This document shows positions 1 through 8,222 of a DNA stretch of 49,692 nt, piece after piece. A program made the position numbers and the translations under genes. This DNA is from Lentisphaerota bacterium (GTDB lineage: Bacteria; Verrucomicrobiota; Lentisphaeria; Victivallales; Victivallaceae). The first letter of the stretch is position 1. Every line of letters starts with the position of its first letter. The notes beneath the pieces are model-generated. The model ran no database searches, had not been told where the DNA came from, and saw nothing but the letters and a program-made list of their open reading frames with translations. Where the stretch lies: assembly GCA_015061885.1 (NCBI GenBank), contig SUVS01000019.1:1-49692 (forward strand). Direction: 5' to 3'.

Positions 1-87
1 GAAGCGTACTATACGACTTCGGTTTGTTCTCGGATTTAACATAAATCCATTTTTATCAAGAGGCAAACCACTTTTTGTTTTTAGACA

Positions 88-118
88 TAAAAAATGAGAG
101 ACCTCTTGTGTCTCTCAT
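88..118 (-). terminator. Rho-independent terminator of the enolase-superfamily gene
   Basis: A 9-bp perfect stem (94-102 with 110-118, ATGAGAGAC and its complement) encloses a 7-nt loop. On the minus strand it is followed by a run of T (plus-strand A at 88-94). It lies about 35 bp past the stop of the gene ending at 152, so it likely ends that operon. Positions 1-87 show no gene. Confidence 0.8.
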
Positions 119-151
119 AATATCTTTGCTTTTTTTCTGATATTGGTTTTT

Positions 152-1432
152 TCAGTAGCCGAAGCCGTTGCCGGTCAGAGCTTTCAAACTTACTATTCCG
201 TTTCTGCGTTCGTACAGTCCGGGGCGGAGTTTTTCATCGTCCAGCGATGCGGCGGGATAGAACTGCGGTGCGTTGCACTCCACGCCCTTGATCGTGCCGA
301 TATGGGCGGCAAGCTGAACATGCGGCACGGTCGCCAGCATAGGGTTGGTCAGGTCTTGCACCATCAGCATCATGTTGTGCTGTTTGGCCCAGCATGCTGA
401 AAGCAATGCACCGGTCTGGGTTTTGCAAACCTTGAGTGCCACGCCGTTCCAACCGAGTGAATTGCCCATTTTGACAAACTTCCAGTCATGGGCACTTTCG
501 TCCATGAAAAGCGGTTTGCGTTCACTGCAGGAGTGAACATCTATCTGATTGGCTTCCAGATCGTAGGGGAAGGGCTGTTCCACATAGATCAGAAGATCGT
601 AGATTGCCGGATATTCAGCCTTGAGTTTATCCAATATATCATTTACATACACCGGGTCTTTCACGAGGCAGTTGAAGTCCGGCGAAAGAGCTTCCACATT
701 ATATTTAAGTGCGATCTTGCCGATTGCAACAACCCGGTTGTAATCCCATTCGGCATCACTGCCGGTAAGTTTGATTTTCAAACACTTCAAGCCGTCGCGT
801 TCGATCCACTTTTCCAGCGAAACGGGGTAGCCGTCTTCGGGTTCATTGCCGGTGCGTTCGCTTTCGTAAAGCAGATCTTTGCCGCCGACCAGATGCCATA
901 CCGGCAATTCAGAGGGCACATCTTTTACGAAGAAATCTTCCGGATAAAGACCTTTGAAAGCATCGTCGTTATAAAACCACGCCAGATCGTGATCCATAAA
1001 TTCTTTGTTGTAGGTCTTGTAAGTCGGCAGACCTTTTGCCAGACCGTAGGCATCGTGCATGGCTATATCGAATGCCGAAGCACAGATAAGTGCCGCCAGA
1101 TGGGGCATATCGATATTGTTTTGCCTGTTGAACTTTTCCAGCAGAGCATCCAGTTTTTCTGTCAGGAACTTGTAACCTTCGGTCATCGGGTGCTGTTGAA
1201 CTTCAGCCGGATAGGCTTCTGCCAGCACCTGACAGAATTTGCACATCAATTCTTCACGCAACGCAAAAGTAAGCGTTGAAGGCCATGCCCAAGCCACCGA
1301 AAGCGGAGTTTCGCCCCGCCCGACAGCACCGTAAGCGGGGTATTCCACATGACAAATCTGGATGGAGTCAATGGTTTCCGCACCGAACTTGAGCGGCAGA
1401 CGCATCTTTACCGGTATAAAATCCAATTTCAT
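152..1432 (-). CDS. Enolase-superfamily enzyme (mandelate racemase / muconate lactonizing type)
   Basis: A 426-residue cytoplasmic enzyme of the enolase superfamily, which abstracts a proton alpha to a carboxylate (dehydration, epimerisation or lactonisation of sugar acids and related compounds). Visible active-site elements are K219-x-K221 at the end of the second barrel strand, metal ligands D252, E285 (in VEQP) and D311-E312, and K334 (ALKV). Two-lysine chemistry with this spacing fits the muconate-lactonizing-enzyme subgroup better than the mandelate-racemase His/Asp dyad. The gene lies 21 bp behind the Gfo/Idh gene, so the two are probably co-transcribed, and a terminator follows. The substrate cannot be read from the sequence; a sugar-acid step is inferred from the neighbour. 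Confidence 0.85.
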   Translation of the reverse strand: MKLDFIPVKMRLPLKFGAETIDSIQICHVEYPAYGAVGRGETPLSVAWAWPSTLTFALREELMCKFCQVLAEAYPAEVQQHPMTEGYKFLTEKLDALLEKFNRQNNIDMPHLAALICASAFDIAMHDAYGLAKGLPTYKTYNKEFMDHDLAWFYNDDAFKGLYPEDFFVKDVPSELPVWHLVGGKDLLYESERTGNEPEDGYPVSLEKWIERDGLKCLKIKLTGSDAEWDYNRVVAIGKIALKYNVEALSPDFNCLVKDPVYVNDILDKLKAEYPAIYDLLIYVEQPFPYDLEANQIDVHSCSERKPLFMDESAHDWKFVKMGNSLGWNGVALKVCKTQTGALLSACWAKQHNMMLMVQDLTNPMLATVPHVQLAAHIGTIKGVECNAPQFYPAASLDDEKLRPGLYERRNGIVSLKALTGNGFGY

Positions 1433-1453
1433 AACTGCTGAAACCTTTCTGTA

Positions 1454-2623
1454 TTACAAGCAGGGGCAGATGTCTTCCAACTGCAGCGGCAGAGTCTGTT
1501 TGAGCCGGATGGACTCAATGGCTTTCTGTGCCAGCAGTGTGGAACGGTATCCGGCAAGTTCGTCGCAGGGACTGGGTTTGTCGTTGATGATTGCGTCAAT
1601 AAAAGCGTTGAGCATGGCTTTATGACCTTTGTCAACGATTATCGGACAGCTCTGTTCGATCTCTTTGGCATTGCTGCTGCCGGAAACATTCTTCATATAT
1701 TTGGCAATAAATGCGTCATGGCCGTCGCCCATTTCCGGATAGGGGTCGCTCTGCAAGGCAAAGGTTTCCTTGCCCGCATCGGGCATACCGTAGTAGCAGT
1801 TTTCCACAAAGTGCAAACTGCGGAAGAAAGCGGCTTCGCCGGTAACTTCAAACTGTTCTTTGGGGTAGTCAAAAGTTCCGGCACAGGAGAAGTCCAGAGT
1901 CATGCTTGCACCGTTGGTGAACTTGAGGTTGATTCCGTGCGAAAGACGGCTGGAACCCCAAGCGGTGATCTCGCAGGGCAGGGCCGGGGCAAAGAACCAG
2001 CATGCCAGATCCAGCCAGTGGACTGATTCGCCGATAATGACACCGCCGCCGGTCAGCGGATTGAGGTGTACCAGACCGTAGGAACTGCTTTCATCCTGAA
2101 TACGGATGGACATGTGCGGGAACTTTTCTTCCGCCAGCGGCTCACGGACAGTTTCAACATACTGCCAGGGATTGTGTTTGGGGTTGGCGGTGTGTTCCAG
2201 ATATTTTTTCCGCAAGGCTTGCATGGCCGGCGACATGCGGCGGTTGAGGTCAACACAGAGTTTGACCCCGCCTTTGCGGACGGCTCGGATGATCTTGAAT
2301 GCTTCGTCATCGGTCATTGCCATGGGTTTTTCGCAGAAGATGTGCTTGCCGGCGGCGGCGGCGGCTTCCACAATGGGCAGATGCACTTCGTGACTGGTGG
2401 CAATTTTGATAAGAGCAACTTCCGGATCGTTGACAATATCCATGAAGTTATCGGTAAAATTGGGAACATTGAACTCTTTTGCCGTTTTTTCAGCATTGGC
2501 AAGATTGATGTCGCAAACCCACTTGAGGTTGATCTGTTCGTGAGTGGACAAGTTGGGCAGATCCTGATGATGGGCGAATTTACCGCAACCGATCTGGGCG
2601 GCAGTGAGAACAGTTTTGCTCAT
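1454..2623 (-). CDS. Gfo/Idh/MocA-family NAD(P)-dependent oxidoreductase
   Basis: A 389-residue dehydrogenase. The Rossmann N-terminus has a GCGKFAHH nucleotide-binding loop near residues 13-20, and the family motif EKPMA follows at about residue 100, supplying the catalytic Lys. The family oxidises or reduces sugars, inositols and sugar acids with NAD(P). The start has a good Shine-Dalgarno (AGGAG, 7 nt before ATG). A possible -10 (TATATT, minus strand, 2664-2669) lies just upstream without a clear -35. Pairing with the following enolase-superfamily gene suggests two consecutive steps on one sugar or uronate derivative. Family assignment is secure; the substrate is unknown. Confidence 0.88.
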   Translation of the reverse strand: MSKTVLTAAQIGCGKFAHHQDLPNLSTHEQINLKWVCDINLANAEKTAKEFNVPNFTDNFMDIVNDPEVALIKIATSHEVHLPIVEAAAAAGKHIFCEKPMAMTDDEAFKIIRAVRKGGVKLCVDLNRRMSPAMQALRKKYLEHTANPKHNPWQYVETVREPLAEEKFPHMSIRIQDESSSYGLVHLNPLTGGGVIIGESVHWLDLACWFFAPALPCEITAWGSSRLSHGINLKFTNGASMTLDFSCAGTFDYPKEQFEVTGEAAFFRSLHFVENCYYGMPDAGKETFALQSDPYPEMGDGHDAFIAKYMKNVSGSSNAKEIEQSCPIIVDKGHKAMLNAFIDAIINDKPSPCDELAGYRSTLLAQKAIESIRLKQTLPLQLEDICPCL

Positions 2624-2794
2624 AATAAAGCTCCTTTACAGTTATTTGAGTTGTTCACTTAACAATATAACACAAAAAAAGCAAAATAAAATAGCAAAAC
2701 TAATAAAAATTTTACCAATTTGGAGAATTAGGGTACAACTGCCGGATGGATGACGCGGCTTGGGGTGCCTTGGCAAAGTCCCGAACGGCATAGC

Positions 2795-2827
2795 TTGCCG
2801 GTGTTACCTTACAGGTAGCACCGGCAA
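2795..2827. repeat. Intergenic inverted repeat (14-bp arms)
   Basis: The arms 2795-2808 and 2814-2827 (TTGCCGGTGTTACC and its near-complement) pair with a single mismatch, which is a G-U pair in RNA on one strand, around a 5-nt loop. No T run follows, so it is not an ordinary terminator. It abuts the 124-bp tandem repeat. Confidence 0.7.
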
Positions 2828-3072
2828 ACTATACCCTCCGGTCTTTTTGCCAATTCCTCCCCAATCCATCGCCATCCAACCGGCAGCTGTACCCTGTGGA
2901 GCTGTTTGCTTACTGTGTTTTTTATTATTTCCGGGGGATTTGGGCTGCTGGACTATACCCTCCGGTCTTTTTGCCAATTCCTCCCCAATCCATCGCCATC
3001 CAACCGGCAGCTGTACCCTGTGGAGCTGTTTGCTTGCGGTGTTTTTTATTATTTCCGGGGAATTTAGGCTGC
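2828..3072. repeat. Two tandem copies of a 124-bp unit
   Basis: Copy 1 spans 2828-2951 and copy 2 spans 2952-3072. Over 121 aligned bases I count four differences. The unit starts ACTATACCCTCCGG and ends TTTAGGCTGC or TTGGGCTGC. Open frames across it on either strand just read through the repeat and have no start signals or recognisable protein. It fills most of the 669-bp gap between the Gfo/Idh gene and the DUF4434 gene. Confidence 0.9.
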
Positions 3073-3139
3073 GTTTCCGGTAGTGCTGGAAAAAATGCGT
3101 AATCCCCAGGCCCGCCCGATCCACCGGCTTATACCTTTT

Positions 3140-3292
3140 GAAATAGAATATCTCCGCAATCCGCCGTTGGATAAATCCGCAAAATAACTTGGCACCTGCG
3201 GGTTTTTATTGCAGTACAGGATATATGCAATGGCGTTACCGTGCCGGAGCGGTCATTTGCGGAATGATGCTGCCGGCACCGGTAAAGACCTG
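3140..3292 (+). repeat. Degenerate copy of the M20-gene leader region
   Basis: This stretch aligns (roughly 70% by eye, with gaps) to 10825-11030, the region before the M20 amidohydrolase gene. The shared landmarks come in the same order: ATCTC-GCAAT, ATAAATCCGCAA, TTGRCA, CAGTAYA, ATATATRCAATG, and a distal CCGGCA-CGGTA block. No gene follows here on the plus strand, so it may be the relic of a lost or displaced gene's control region. Confidence 0.5.
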
Positions 3293-4237
3293 TCAATCAA
3301 ACTTACCGGCAAGGTATTCCTGATAACGCTTGTATAAGCCGTGTGCCGACTGCCACATCGAATTCGGACTCATAAAGTGCGAAAATTCAAATGTGATAGC
3401 CCGTTCCACGCCTACACTTTGTGCGGCACGGAGCTTGAGCAACAGTTTTTCCCACTTGATCGGCGGGAAGCGGAAAGGCATATCGCGGTCAAAACTTTCG
3501 GAGTTCGTCCAGCACTCAATGCCGTGTTTGTCGGCAAGAGCTTTATTGATTTGCAGAGCTTGCGGCAATTCTTCGTAAATCAGATGACCATCCTGAAACG
3601 CCACAATATCGACAGTTCCGGCGATCTTGCCCATGATTTTATCCCAGTCGCTCAAATGCTTTTCAAAGTCCAGATCGTGTGCTTCGGGTTCATTGTTGTA
3701 CCACGCTTTACGGCCCAGCATGCCCGGAGAGATCAAAATCGGCAGATTGCCGGAGATCTTTTTGCAATACTGACCGAGTTCCACAAATTCATCGACTATT
3801 TCAGCGTGATAAGTGGCGATTTCTTTGCTTAAATACCAACCTTTGAAGGCCGGATATTTTCCGTAACGTGCCCAGGCTTCGGCAACAATGCGTTTATCCA
3901 GGGCACACTCGGTGGCAAAATCAATACGCTTGTCGCCCCACCAACGGTGTCCGACATAGGTGCCGAAAAAGAAACGCATCCCATACTTTTCTGCCAGTTC
4001 CAGAAACATTTCCACCCAGTCCACCGGCGGGCGGTAGGCTCCGCGTTCTTTTATCAGGAGTTCGGAGGGGTAGGCAAGGAATTTTTCCAAACCGCAACGG
4101 ATCATTACTACTGTATCTATACCGATGGCTTTCATGGCCTGAAAATCCTGATCCCACTCCTCATAGCCCCAGTTGTGATGGGGGATGTCGGTGCTGATTT
4201 CATCCAGAAATGTAGCTTTGATTTGAATTCTCTTCAT
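3293..4237 (-). CDS. DUF4434-family putative glycosidase-like protein
   Basis: A 314-residue protein with no signal peptide that resembles the DUF4434 TIM-barrel family, a group associated with glycoside hydrolases. It begins with a strand-like segment and a conserved W-E-x-D-F region (YEEWDQDFQAMKAIGIDTVVM), and includes KGWYLSKEI near the middle and a C-terminal EFSHFMSPNS. The start codon lies 3 nt after the stop of the 972-residue secreted protein, and the Shine-Dalgarno (GAGGAAG) sits inside the last codons of that gene, so translation is probably coupled. Acting on the same polysaccharide or oligosaccharide as the upstream protein is inferred. The exact activity is unknown. Confidence 0.75.
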   Translation of the reverse strand: MKRIQIKATFLDEISTDIPHHNWGYEEWDQDFQAMKAIGIDTVVMIRCGLEKFLAYPSELLIKERGAYRPPVDWVEMFLELAEKYGMRFFFGTYVGHRWWGDKRIDFATECALDKRIVAEAWARYGKYPAFKGWYLSKEIATYHAEIVDEFVELGQYCKKISGNLPILISPGMLGRKAWYNNEPEAHDLDFEKHLSDWDKIMGKIAGTVDIVAFQDGHLIYEELPQALQINKALADKHGIECWTNSESFDRDMPFRFPPIKWEKLLLKLRAAQSVGVERAITFEFSHFMSPNSMWQSAHGLYKRYQEYLAGKFD

Positions 4238-4240
4238 AGC

Positions 4241-7159
4241 TTATTCTTCCTCAAAAAATGGAGTTATATATATGTAATTGAGAGCGGTTTTACGGCCCGG
4301 TGTTACTGCTTTGTCGGTAAAACGGATCACCGGATCATCTTTGGTGGCTTTGAATACACGGCAGTCCAGATTTACCTTGAACATATTTTTGTCAACTGAC
4401 CGGAACGGTCCTTTGGCACGGTATTTTACAGTTTCTTTATCAACAAATTCAGCTCCGTCGATTTCGCAATCAATGGAAAGATCACCGGGACGGCCTTTGC
4501 CCTTGAGCATTACATCTTCTGCATCGCTGGTAATATATTGCAATTTGTAGTATTTGCCACGCTTGATGCCGCACATTTTCTGCGAAATCTCATTGGGCTG
4601 GCTGCCGCGTTCCAGAATGGCATAGTAATCGCCGATGCCGTTGGGTGCCGCCCAGCGTTTTTCCATGGTTCTGCCGTAGCCGAGAGTGTGACCGGGCTTG
4701 ATGCTGCCTTTGATCTGCCAGTTGTCAAGGCCTTTTTCAAAATCGGGATTTCTCACAAAGTCCACATTGTAGGTAAAACCGTACCGGTTCGAAAGCATAT
4801 CGGTTTTGCCTTCGATCAGATAGTGCCGGAAAAGTCTTCCCGTCCAGCGGACCATTTCGTTGTCCGAGTAGTTGCTGCCCCAGTTGCCGGCCATTGCCAG
4901 ACCGTCAAGTTCCGGGGCGTTGGCGATCAGATTGAATTGCATATCCAGATAGTATTTCAAATCCACATTGGTCAGATATGCCGCAGTCAGAGTTGACGGA
5001 ACATTACTGTTGATCATGTACATGCAGAGATTTTTCACGGCACCGGGGAAGGTGCGTTCAAGCGATTTGGCAGTTTCCACAATGATATTTCTGATATAAG
5101 CCTGTGCCGCCTTTTCGTTTTCCACCGGCTGGCAGTAGGATTCATACTTGATGATACTGTCGCCATGACCGGAGTTGATGGCGTTGGAAATAAACTCCGT
5201 GGAAATACCTCCTGCCGCCAGTTTGCCGTACAGACAGTAAAAGAAGCGGTGCCCTTCCGGGCGTTTGATGAAGTCGTGTGCTTCGTTGTAACGAGCCATC
5301 AAAGTTACATCTCCGGCGGGAAATTCGTCAAAAGTTATACCGATAAATTTGGGGTCGTTGAGCCCTTCGTTGTTGTTGACTCCTTCGATCATTGCCTGAC
5401 TGGAGGGGTATTTGGCAACATGATTGCCGTGCTGACGCTGCAAGTTCATGGAATAGATGATTTCCCACTCTTTTTCCGTCAGATTGCCCTTGCCGGGCTG
5501 GGCGTAGCTGTTGATGTAAGGCAGCAGATATTTTTTGATGAGTTTGTAGTTGTTCTGCGGGGCAACTTTCAGATAAGGACCGCCGGCAAGCTGATAGGTG
5601 TAGATTTCCGGAATGGTGCGGATGAGCACTTTGCCGGATGCACCTTTGAGCGTGATTTTGTTTTTGCCGCGCGGCAGATAGGCGTGCCCGGCACCGCGGA
5701 TCGGCTTGGCATTGCTGAAGCTCAATTCCGCGTCAGCTGACGGCAGAATAAAATAGACCCAACCGATACGCGGATTGATAAATTCGCCGGTGGCTCCGTC
5801 GCTCAAAACCATCGGTTCCAGCTCTCGAACCATATTGTTCAGGCGTTTGCTTTTCACCGGTGGCAGATCTTCAAGAATGATAAAATCCCATTTGCGGCTG
5901 AAATCTCCGCAACGGAATTCAAAAACATGTTTGCCAAGTTTGAGGTTGGAAAATTTGAAATCAATATTTTTGGCAGGTGCTTTCACGCTCTGCCATGCAC
6001 CGTTGTCCACGCGGTATTCCATCTTGGCATCTTTGGGCAAATCACCAAACCACCGCCCTTTGATCACCTGATTACTGACCGGAATTTCCGCGAGCTTGGT
6101 CACCACGACCAGACGCTTTTTTTCCAGACCGCGCAACAGCGAGTACGCTCCTTTGGCAGCAGCTTCGTCCAGCGGTTCTATACGCAGATCAGCTATATCA
6201 ATATAACCGGAAGAATTGGCATCGGTACGCATCGCCAGACCGCTGCCGTAATTGACTTTGCATTTGGGGGCGATAACGATCGCTTCCACCCGAGTCCAGT
6301 CGCAGTTGACAGGCACTCTGACAACGCCGCCTTCTTTGCTCCAGCTGTCGGTAAAAATGGTGTAGCTCATGCGTCTGGCTTTAAAGTTCACGGCTTTGAC
6401 CATCATGCTGACCCGGTAACGCTTACCGGCGTTGAGGATCATGGCGCGATCCTGACGGACAGCTGCCTGCTTGTATTTGCGGGTATCAAAACGCAGGGCA
6501 TTTTTGCCGTCGGGACCGCCGCCGCGAATGAATTCAGCGCCGCCGGAGTTCGCCCAGAATGAGGGAAATTCGCTCTGATCGGCATCCAGAGTACCGTTGG
6601 TGTTCAAACTTTCGCAACTGCCGGGAGCGAACAAGAGCGAGTGACTGGCAGTTTTGGCACCAGCCGTCAGCGTTTCGAGCTTGAGATCAGCAACTTCAAA
6701 GGTACCGTTCAAATCTCTGCCGCGAACCACGACGCCGAAGGTGTTGTCCGAAGAAGAGAACCCGTAAATATCTTTGCTGATGGTCTGCCACTGGCTGGTG
6801 GGTTTGATATTCATGATCCCGCCGGAGCTTGCCCAGTTCTGATTGGTGATCAGAATATCGGCACGACCTTTGGCGTTGGCTTGACTCAAACGAACTCTGG
6901 CACTCAAGCGGTACTTGGCTTTAGGCACGATGACCAGCGAAGAAAACTGCCGTGCCATGCCGGTATTGGTAATGACAAAAGCGGGTTTGCCTTCACAGGC
7001 TTTGGCATCAAATTTGACACCTTTATCCAATACCCAGAATGCCGGTTTGCCGTTGATCAGGTAGTTCAGCTCTCCATTGGGAATGATATTGGCTGACGCG
7101 GTGAAAACTGTCAGCAGACTGAAGAGTGCCAACAGGCATTTTAATGTGATTTTCTGCAT
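4241..7159 (-). CDS. Large secreted multidomain protein, putative glycoside hydrolase
   Basis: 972 residues. A Sec signal peptide (residues 1-23, cleavage near ASA-N) is followed by two jelly-roll, carbohydrate-binding-like regions (about 24-165 and 185-340). A beta-rich segment (about 345-430), a central region of about 350 residues and another CBM-like domain (about 805-970, starting NPDFEKGLDNW) come next. In the centre, GITFDEFPAG resembles the acid-bearing strand ends of TIM-barrel glycosidases, but I recognise no named family. A strong Shine-Dalgarno (GGAGG) precedes the ATG. It sits between pseudopilin A and the DUF4434 gene in one minus-strand unit. Export and polysaccharide binding are well supported; hydrolysis is inferred. 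Confidence 0.75.
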   Translation of the reverse strand: MQKITLKCLLALFSLLTVFTASANIIPNGELNYLINGKPAFWVLDKGVKFDAKACEGKPAFVITNTGMARQFSSLVIVPKAKYRLSARVRLSQANAKGRADILITNQNWASSGGIMNIKPTSQWQTISKDIYGFSSSDNTFGVVVRGRDLNGTFEVADLKLETLTAGAKTASHSLLFAPGSCESLNTNGTLDADQSEFPSFWANSGGAEFIRGGGPDGKNALRFDTRKYKQAAVRQDRAMILNAGKRYRVSMMVKAVNFKARRMSYTIFTDSWSKEGGVVRVPVNCDWTRVEAIVIAPKCKVNYGSGLAMRTDANSSGYIDIADLRIEPLDEAAAKGAYSLLRGLEKKRLVVVTKLAEIPVSNQVIKGRWFGDLPKDAKMEYRVDNGAWQSVKAPAKNIDFKFSNLKLGKHVFEFRCGDFSRKWDFIILEDLPPVKSKRLNNMVRELEPMVLSDGATGEFINPRIGWVYFILPSADAELSFSNAKPIRGAGHAYLPRGKNKITLKGASGKVLIRTIPEIYTYQLAGGPYLKVAPQNNYKLIKKYLLPYINSYAQPGKGNLTEKEWEIIYSMNLQRQHGNHVAKYPSSQAMIEGVNNNEGLNDPKFIGITFDEFPAGDVTLMARYNEAHDFIKRPEGHRFFYCLYGKLAAGGISTEFISNAINSGHGDSIIKYESYCQPVENEKAAQAYIRNIIVETAKSLERTFPGAVKNLCMYMINSNVPSTLTAAYLTNVDLKYYLDMQFNLIANAPELDGLAMAGNWGSNYSDNEMVRWTGRLFRHYLIEGKTDMLSNRYGFTYNVDFVRNPDFEKGLDNWQIKGSIKPGHTLGYGRTMEKRWAAPNGIGDYYAILERGSQPNEISQKMCGIKRGKYYKLQYITSDAEDVMLKGKGRPGDLSIDCEIDGAEFVDKETVKYRAKGPFRSVDKNMFKVNLDCRVFKATKDDPVIRFTDKAVTPGRKTALNYIYITPFFEEE

Positions 7160-7191
7160 GAAATATCCTCCTTGATATATTTGATTTGTTA

Positions 7192-8139
7192 TTACGGATA
7201 AGCAGTTACTTTATCGATCCAGATACCTGCACGCAGACAATCACTGGCTGTGCCATCATGACCGGAACGGCCCTGTTCATCTTTGCGGCTCATAAGTTCA
7301 TCAAGCGTCAATTCTTCCACATGCCCGTCGATAAAAGTAAAGTTACCGGTACCGCCTTTGGCAATACCGGTGTTATCAGTATAAGTATCGCCGAATTTAC
7401 GGGTTTCGCCGGCACCGTGACGGAAGGCAAAGTGGCACGGGCGGGCACCGGTAAGACTGTTTCGGTAACTGTCTCCGGCGAACATTGCTATGGAGGGATC
7501 GGATACCCCGGTCAGATGCCGGTAACTTTCGCAGCATTTGGATCCCAATGCAGTTGAGTTTCTGTCGCTTGAACCGCCCAGATAACTGCCGGTAACGGCA
7601 CAGTTGGTTATGTAGTGGGTAAAAGAAAATTCAGTAGCCACATGACCGGAAGTTTTGAGTTTGTATGGTATTGCTTCCGATGGACACTGGAAATTATCCA
7701 CTTTGGCGGGAGCCGCTTTGGACCCGGTCATATCCAGGCCGTAACCATCGCCGAGCTTGGTTCCGTAAAAGGTCTTGCCGCTTAAAATACAGAACCATGC
7801 CTGATCGCTGTTCCACGGTTTGGGAAATGCTGTAATGATCCAGTCCCCGTAATCTGCGGAATACATGGTCTGTGCCAAGCCGATCTGTTTGAGGTTGTTT
7901 GAACAGTTGGCGGTCTTTGCCCGGCTGCGTGCAGCACTCAATGCAGGCAAAAGCATTGCTGCCAGAATCGCAATGATGGCAATTACAACGAGAAGTTCTA
8001 TTAAGGTGAAGCTGTACAGCTTCACCTGCCCATGGGCAGGTGAAAGACCTTCTTCTTTGCCATAAACACGATCACAGCAGAGATGTGATCTTTTTACCAG
8101 CAACTCAATGAGCGTGAAATTCTTTTTTCTGTTCATCAT
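7192..8139 (-). CDS. Pseudopilin (H-X9-DG type) with interrupted leader (pilin A)
   Basis: A 315-residue prepilin-type protein: FTLIELLV leader, a hydrophobic helix to about residue 70 ending in LLPALSAAR, then a globular domain with the family C-terminal motif (FIDGHVEEL). The N-terminus is odd. FTLIELLV occurs twice, at residues 8-15 and 44-51, separated by 28 polar residues, and only the second copy continues into a membrane helix. The separating DNA is palindromic (see findings). The residue before the functional Phe is Ser rather than the usual Gly. A strong Shine-Dalgarno (GAGGAGGAG) precedes ATGATG. It leads the unit with the 972-residue secreted protein, and a LacI-type operator lies just upstream. 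Confidence 0.88.
   Translation of the reverse strand: MMNRKKNFTLIELLVKRSHLCCDRVYGKEEGLSPAHGQVKLYSFTLIELLVVIAIIAILAAMLLPALSAARSRAKTANCSNNLKQIGLAQTMYSADYGDWIITAFPKPWNSDQAWFCILSGKTFYGTKLGDGYGLDMTGSKAAPAKVDNFQCPSEAIPYKLKTSGHVATEFSFTHYITNCAVTGSYLGGSSDRNSTALGSKCCESYRHLTGVSDPSIAMFAGDSYRNSLTGARPCHFAFRHGAGETRKFGDTYTDNTGIAKGGTGNFTFIDGHVEELTLDELMSRKDEQGRSGHDGTASDCLRAGIWIDKVTAYP
8004..8044. repeat. Two overlapping 24-nt perfect palindromes inside pilin A leader
   Basis: Positions 8004-8027 and 8021-8044 are each perfectly self-complementary over 24 nt and share 8021-8027. The second is centred on CCCATGGG. They encode the end of the insert and the first Phe-Thr of the functional FTLIELLV. The insert also holds an inverted repeat GATCACA-N7-TGTGATC at 8070-8090. 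Confidence 0.95.
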
Positions 8140-8187
8140 CTCTCCTCCTCTTGTTTAATTGAACAGATTGAATGATTCGTTGAACTG

Positions 8188-8201
8188 TTGAATCGTTTCA
8201 A
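8188..8201. promoter_or_regulatory. Predicted LacI-family operator upstream of pilin A
   Basis: TTGAATCGTTTCAA is a near-palindrome with a central CG, typical of LacI-family sites. It lies about 50 bp before the pilin A start codon and shares TRAATCGTTTCAA with the sites at 9225 and 10641. No confident -35/-10 was found next to this copy. Confidence 0.65.
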
Positions 8202-8222
8202 TTTTTACCATAAAAAATCATT

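Noticed and set aside
2828..3072. CRISPR array
   Set aside because: Only two long adjacent units without spacers, and no cas genes in the window.
2804..3124. 106-residue frame across the tandem repeat
   Set aside because: It is simply the repeat unit translated, with no Shine-Dalgarno and no similarity to known proteins.
3189..3215. TTGGCA followed by TTGCA, suggestive of a sigma-54 promoter
   Set aside because: The GG-to-GC distance is about 18 nt rather than the required 10, so it does not fit.
8004..8044. Invertible (phase-variable) DNA switch
   Set aside because: Each palindrome is symmetric, so inversion about its centre would not change the sequence, and no recombinase gene is present in the window. 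Recognition by a distant recombinase remains open.
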